Below are positions 61,642-64,000 of a stretch of 64,000 bases of DNA, one piece after another. Under the pieces are notes generated by a model, which ran no database searches, was not told the DNA's origin, and was given only the letters and a program-made list of their open reading frames with translations. Within the stretch, counting starts at the first letter, position 1; every line of letters starts with the position of its first letter. The position numbers were made by a program, and so were the translations under genes. This stretch comes from Phycicoccus sp. HDW14 (lineage in GTDB: Bacteria; Actinomycetota; Actinomycetes; Actinomycetales; Dermatophilaceae). The DNA lies in contig NZ_CP049935.1 of the NCBI RefSeq assembly GCF_011383005.1, forward strand, positions 3,100,001 through 3,164,000. Direction: 5' to 3'.

Positions 61642-62988
61642 TCACTGGTCGGCCAGGGCCCGGTCGGCGGCCTTCGCCGCGTCGTCGAGCGACGCCTTGA
61701 CCTCGCCCTGTCCCTGGAGCAGGCGGGCGACGGCCTTCCCGTAGGCGGCCGAGAGCCCGACGTAGCCCTGCACGGTCGGGCGCTTGTTCCTCGCGTTGTC
61801 GAGGTTCTTCGCGAGCAGCTCGTAGCCCGGGGTGACCTTGGCCTTGGCCTGGAACTCCGGGGACTCGATCTCGGAGGAGCGCAGCGGCAGGTTGCCGAAC
61901 GTGACGTTCCAGGTGACGTCCTGCTCCGGGTCGGTCAGGTACTTGGTGAACTGGTAGGACCAGTACGCGCGGTTGCGGTCCTGGTGGTCGAAGAGCACCC
62001 AGAGGTCGGGGCCGGACACGGTCTGGTGGTCGTCGCCGGTGCCGGGCAGGAGGGTGACGTCGTAGTCGGTCTTCGCGGTGCCCACGTCGTAGAGGGCCCA
62101 GGGGCCGGAGACGAGCATGCCGATGTTGTCGCTGGCGAACAGCCCGATGGCCTTCTCGGCGGTCTGGTCGAGGTAGACGGACTTGTCCTCGACGGTCATG
62201 TCCCGCCAGAACTGGACGGCCTTGACCCCGGCGTCGGAGTTGAACTCGGCGCTCTTCTCGTCGGCGGACAGGATCTGGCCGCCGTTCTGCCACAGCTGGG
62301 GCCACAGCGCCCAGGTCGTCCCCTCGCCTCCGGTGACGTCGAACGAGGTGCCGAAGACGTTCTTCGAGGGGTCGCTCAGCTTCTTCGCGGTGGTGCGGAA
62401 CTCGTCCCAGGTCATCGTGTCGGTGGGGTAGGGCAGCCCGGCCCGGTCGAAGAGGGTCTTGTTGTAGAAGAGCGCGAGGTTGTCGACGAGGGCGGGGATG
62501 CCGATGGTCCGCCCGCCGGGGCTCGCCGTCTCGCGGGCCGCCTCGGAGATCTCGTCCCACTTCACGGCCGGGTCGGCGACCTCGGCGCTGATGTCCAGCG
62601 TCTTGCCCGAGGCCCCGAGCTCGCTGGCCCAGGACCCGAAGGCGTAGGAGATGTCGGGGTAGGTGCCGGCGGCGAAGCCCGCGCTGAGCTTCTGGAGCAG
62701 GTCGTCGGTGGTCGCGGCACCGGAGGAGGAGCGGATGGTCACGTTGGGGTGCAGGGCGTGGAAGGCGGCGACCTTCTTGTCGAGGATGGCCTGGGCGTCC
62801 GCCTCCTGGCCGGTCCACCACGTCAGCTCGACCGGGGCCTTCGGGTCCTCGGCGGTGATCGGTGCGGCCGTCCCCGCCGGACCGGTCTTCGTCGGCTCGG
62901 GGTCGACCCCCGCGCAGCCGGCGAGGGCCACGGAGGCGACCGCCGCGAGGACGAGGGCGACGCGTCGGTTCCTGCGGGGGACGGCCAT
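61642..62988 (-). CDS. Extracellular solute-binding lipoprotein (sugar ABC importer)
   Basis: 448 residues. Signal peptide with lipobox LAGC (C25). Family 1 binding protein: VELTWWTGQEADAQAILDKKVAAFHALHPNV, DISYAFGSWASELG, GIPALVDNLALFYNKTLFDRAGL and the C-terminal PEFQAKAKVTPGYELLAKNL. It should deliver a sugar or oligosaccharide to the two permeases. The sugar is not set; the linked SIS protein suggests an amino sugar or sugar phosphate route (inference). Confidence 0.93.
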   Translation of the reverse strand: MAVPRRNRRVALVLAAVASVALAGCAGVDPEPTKTGPAGTAAPITAEDPKAPVELTWWTGQEADAQAILDKKVAAFHALHPNVTIRSSSGAATTDDLLQKLSAGFAAGTYPDISYAFGSWASELGASGKTLDISAEVADPAVKWDEISEAARETASPGGRTIGIPALVDNLALFYNKTLFDRAGLPYPTDTMTWDEFRTTAKKLSDPSKNVFGTSFDVTGGEGTTWALWPQLWQNGGQILSADEKSAEFNSDAGVKAVQFWRDMTVEDKSVYLDQTAEKAIGLFASDNIGMLVSGPWALYDVGTAKTDYDVTLLPGTGDDHQTVSGPDLWVLFDHQDRNRAYWSYQFTKYLTDPEQDVTWNVTFGNLPLRSSEIESPEFQAKAKVTPGYELLAKNLDNARNKRPTVQGYVGLSAAYGKAVARLLQGQGEVKASLDDAAKAADRALADQ

Positions 62989-63051
62989 GGCGTGCTCCTT
63001 GCTCGGGATGCTGGGGATGCTCGGGGTGCTCGGGTCTGCGACGGGCTCGGG

Positions 63052-63964
63052 TCAGGCGGTGGGGAGGCGTCGAGCACGACGCTGCGGGTCAGGTGGCGCG
63101 GGGCGTCGGGGTCCAGGCCCCGCAGGGTCGCGAGGTCGAGGGCCAGGCGCTGGGCGAGGACGAGCTCGACGAGGGGGTCGTGGGTCGACTCGCGCACGGT
63201 GGCGCCCACGGCGCGCACGTCGTCGGCGAGACCGCTCGGGTCGGGCCGAGCAGCCACACGTGGCTCGAGGGGCCGGCGACCGCGACGGGGCCGTGCCGGT
63301 AGTCGAGGGCGGGGTAGCTCTCGGCCCAGGCCTGCGCGGCCTCGCGGATCTTCAGGGCGGCCTCGTCGGCCAGGCCCTGGCACCAGCCGCGGCCGAGGTA
63401 GACGAAGTGCTCGAGCCCCCGGGGGTCCGGGCGGTCGACGTCCAGTGCCGCACCGCACGCCCCGGGGAGGTGGCGCACGTCCTCGCCGAAGGCTGCGCGG
63501 CCGAGGACCAGCACGCTCGTCGGGAAGCGGGTCTGGACGACCGAGCGCTCGTCGGCGCCGGCGAGCACGACCACCTCGTCGGCGAGGCGTTCGGCGGGCA
63601 TCCCCGGCACGGCGGTGACGACGACGAGGTGGGCGCGGCCGCGGAAGGCCTCCATCGCCTCGAGGACCTCGGTCGTCGTGCCCGAGCGGGTCACGGCGAC
63701 GACCCGGTCGTAGCCGCGGGTGGCGGGCGGCAGCTCGGAGGCGTAGGCCCAGTCGCTCTCGCCGAGACCGGCGGCCTCGCGCAGGACCGCGAGCGAGTGC
63801 GCGACGAAGGCCGAGGTGCCGCAGCCGATGAAGAGGACGCGGTCGCCGGGCGCGGCGAGCGGGGTCCGCACGTCGGCGCCGAGCTCCAGCACCTCCTGCC
63901 ACACGGCGGGCTGGCTCTCGATCTCGGCCCGGGTGAGGGCACCTGCGGTGGGGGACGTCGTCAT
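63052..63964 (-). CDS. SIS-domain sugar isomerase/deaminase-like protein, two frame breaks as sequenced
   Basis: Double SIS-type protein of the AgaS/GlmS isomerase group. N-terminal half: VLFIGCGTSAFVAHSLAVLREAAG and VVAVTRSGTTTEVLEAMEAFRG (first SIS). Second half: GRAAFGEDVRHLPGACGAALDV and LDYRHGPVAVAGPSSHVWLLGPD. One base added at 63243-63245 joins LGP to DPSGLADDVRAVGATVRESTHDPLVELVLAQRLALD, and one at 63061-63064 closes the protein with RHLTRSVVLDASPTA at TGA 63052 (304 residues from ATG 63964). It probably acts on the phosphorylated sugar brought in by the importer and leads this operon. Confidence 0.82.
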
Positions 63965-64000
63965 GGGCACCCATGGTGCTGACGCCGAGCGCCCCGGGCG

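Overview
The window looks like a chromosomal segment of a high-GC actinobacterium. The core genes have C/G-ending codons, many GTG starts, tight GTGA/ATGA gene overlaps and actinobacterial families (FadE5-like acyl-CoA dehydrogenase, DUF6458, LtrA, CtaG-CopD fusion, BsaP next to bioB, a DinB/maleylpyruvate isomerase-type protein). A member of the Intrasporangiaceae or a relative is my best guess from gene content; no 16S gene or other decisive marker is present.

Left part (1 to about 7.5 kb): end of a horizontally acquired island. It carries an XRE regulator-CutA pair, a complete three-gene ABC-three-component (ABC-3C) conflict system (Mrr-like nuclease/C-terminal component, middle component, DUF3732 SMC-like ATPase) and an IS481-like element (4623-6597) with matching ends and a perfect 15-bp target duplication. 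The IS sits just upstream of the first ABC-3C gene. By eye the ABC-3C genes are clearly poorer in G+C than the rest. The island ends at a 3' fragment of a tRNA gene that looks like tRNA-Gly(CCC) (7467-7509), followed by a perfect hairpin and more palindromes.

Middle (7.8-38 kb): ordinary core metabolism. There is a PBP4-type DD-peptidase, LtrA, two acyl-CoA dehydrogenases (FadE5-like and glutaryl-CoA type), a GlcD-type flavoprotein, a nitrilase, a CopD-CtaG fusion, a MarR-regulated DHA2 exporter, a 2-oxoacid dehydrogenase operon (E1alpha-E1beta-E2 plus an unknown Rossmann protein), a HisC-type aminotransferase, an aldo/keto reductase, GalE, and an AraC-VOC pair.

Right part (38-64 kb): a cydABDC cluster for cytochrome bd followed by a BlaI-family repressor and an M56 (BlaR1-like) metalloprotease; a scattered biotin locus (bioB-bsaP, bioA, bioF-bioD); a GntR-membrane protein pair; low-molecular-weight phosphatase, purB and a GNAT; then a carbohydrate ABC importer (SIS protein, binding lipoprotein, two permeases, no ATPase).

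Two window-wide patterns matter to any user. (1) Twelve reading-frame breaks are each repaired by adding one base to a short C/G run, including breaks in purB, bioF and the E1alpha gene. They most likely reflect homopolymer errors in the sequence rather than pseudogenes. (2) Several families of near-perfect palindromes sit just after stop codons. One 54-bp family has five copies whose arms covary, so the structure appears to be conserved.
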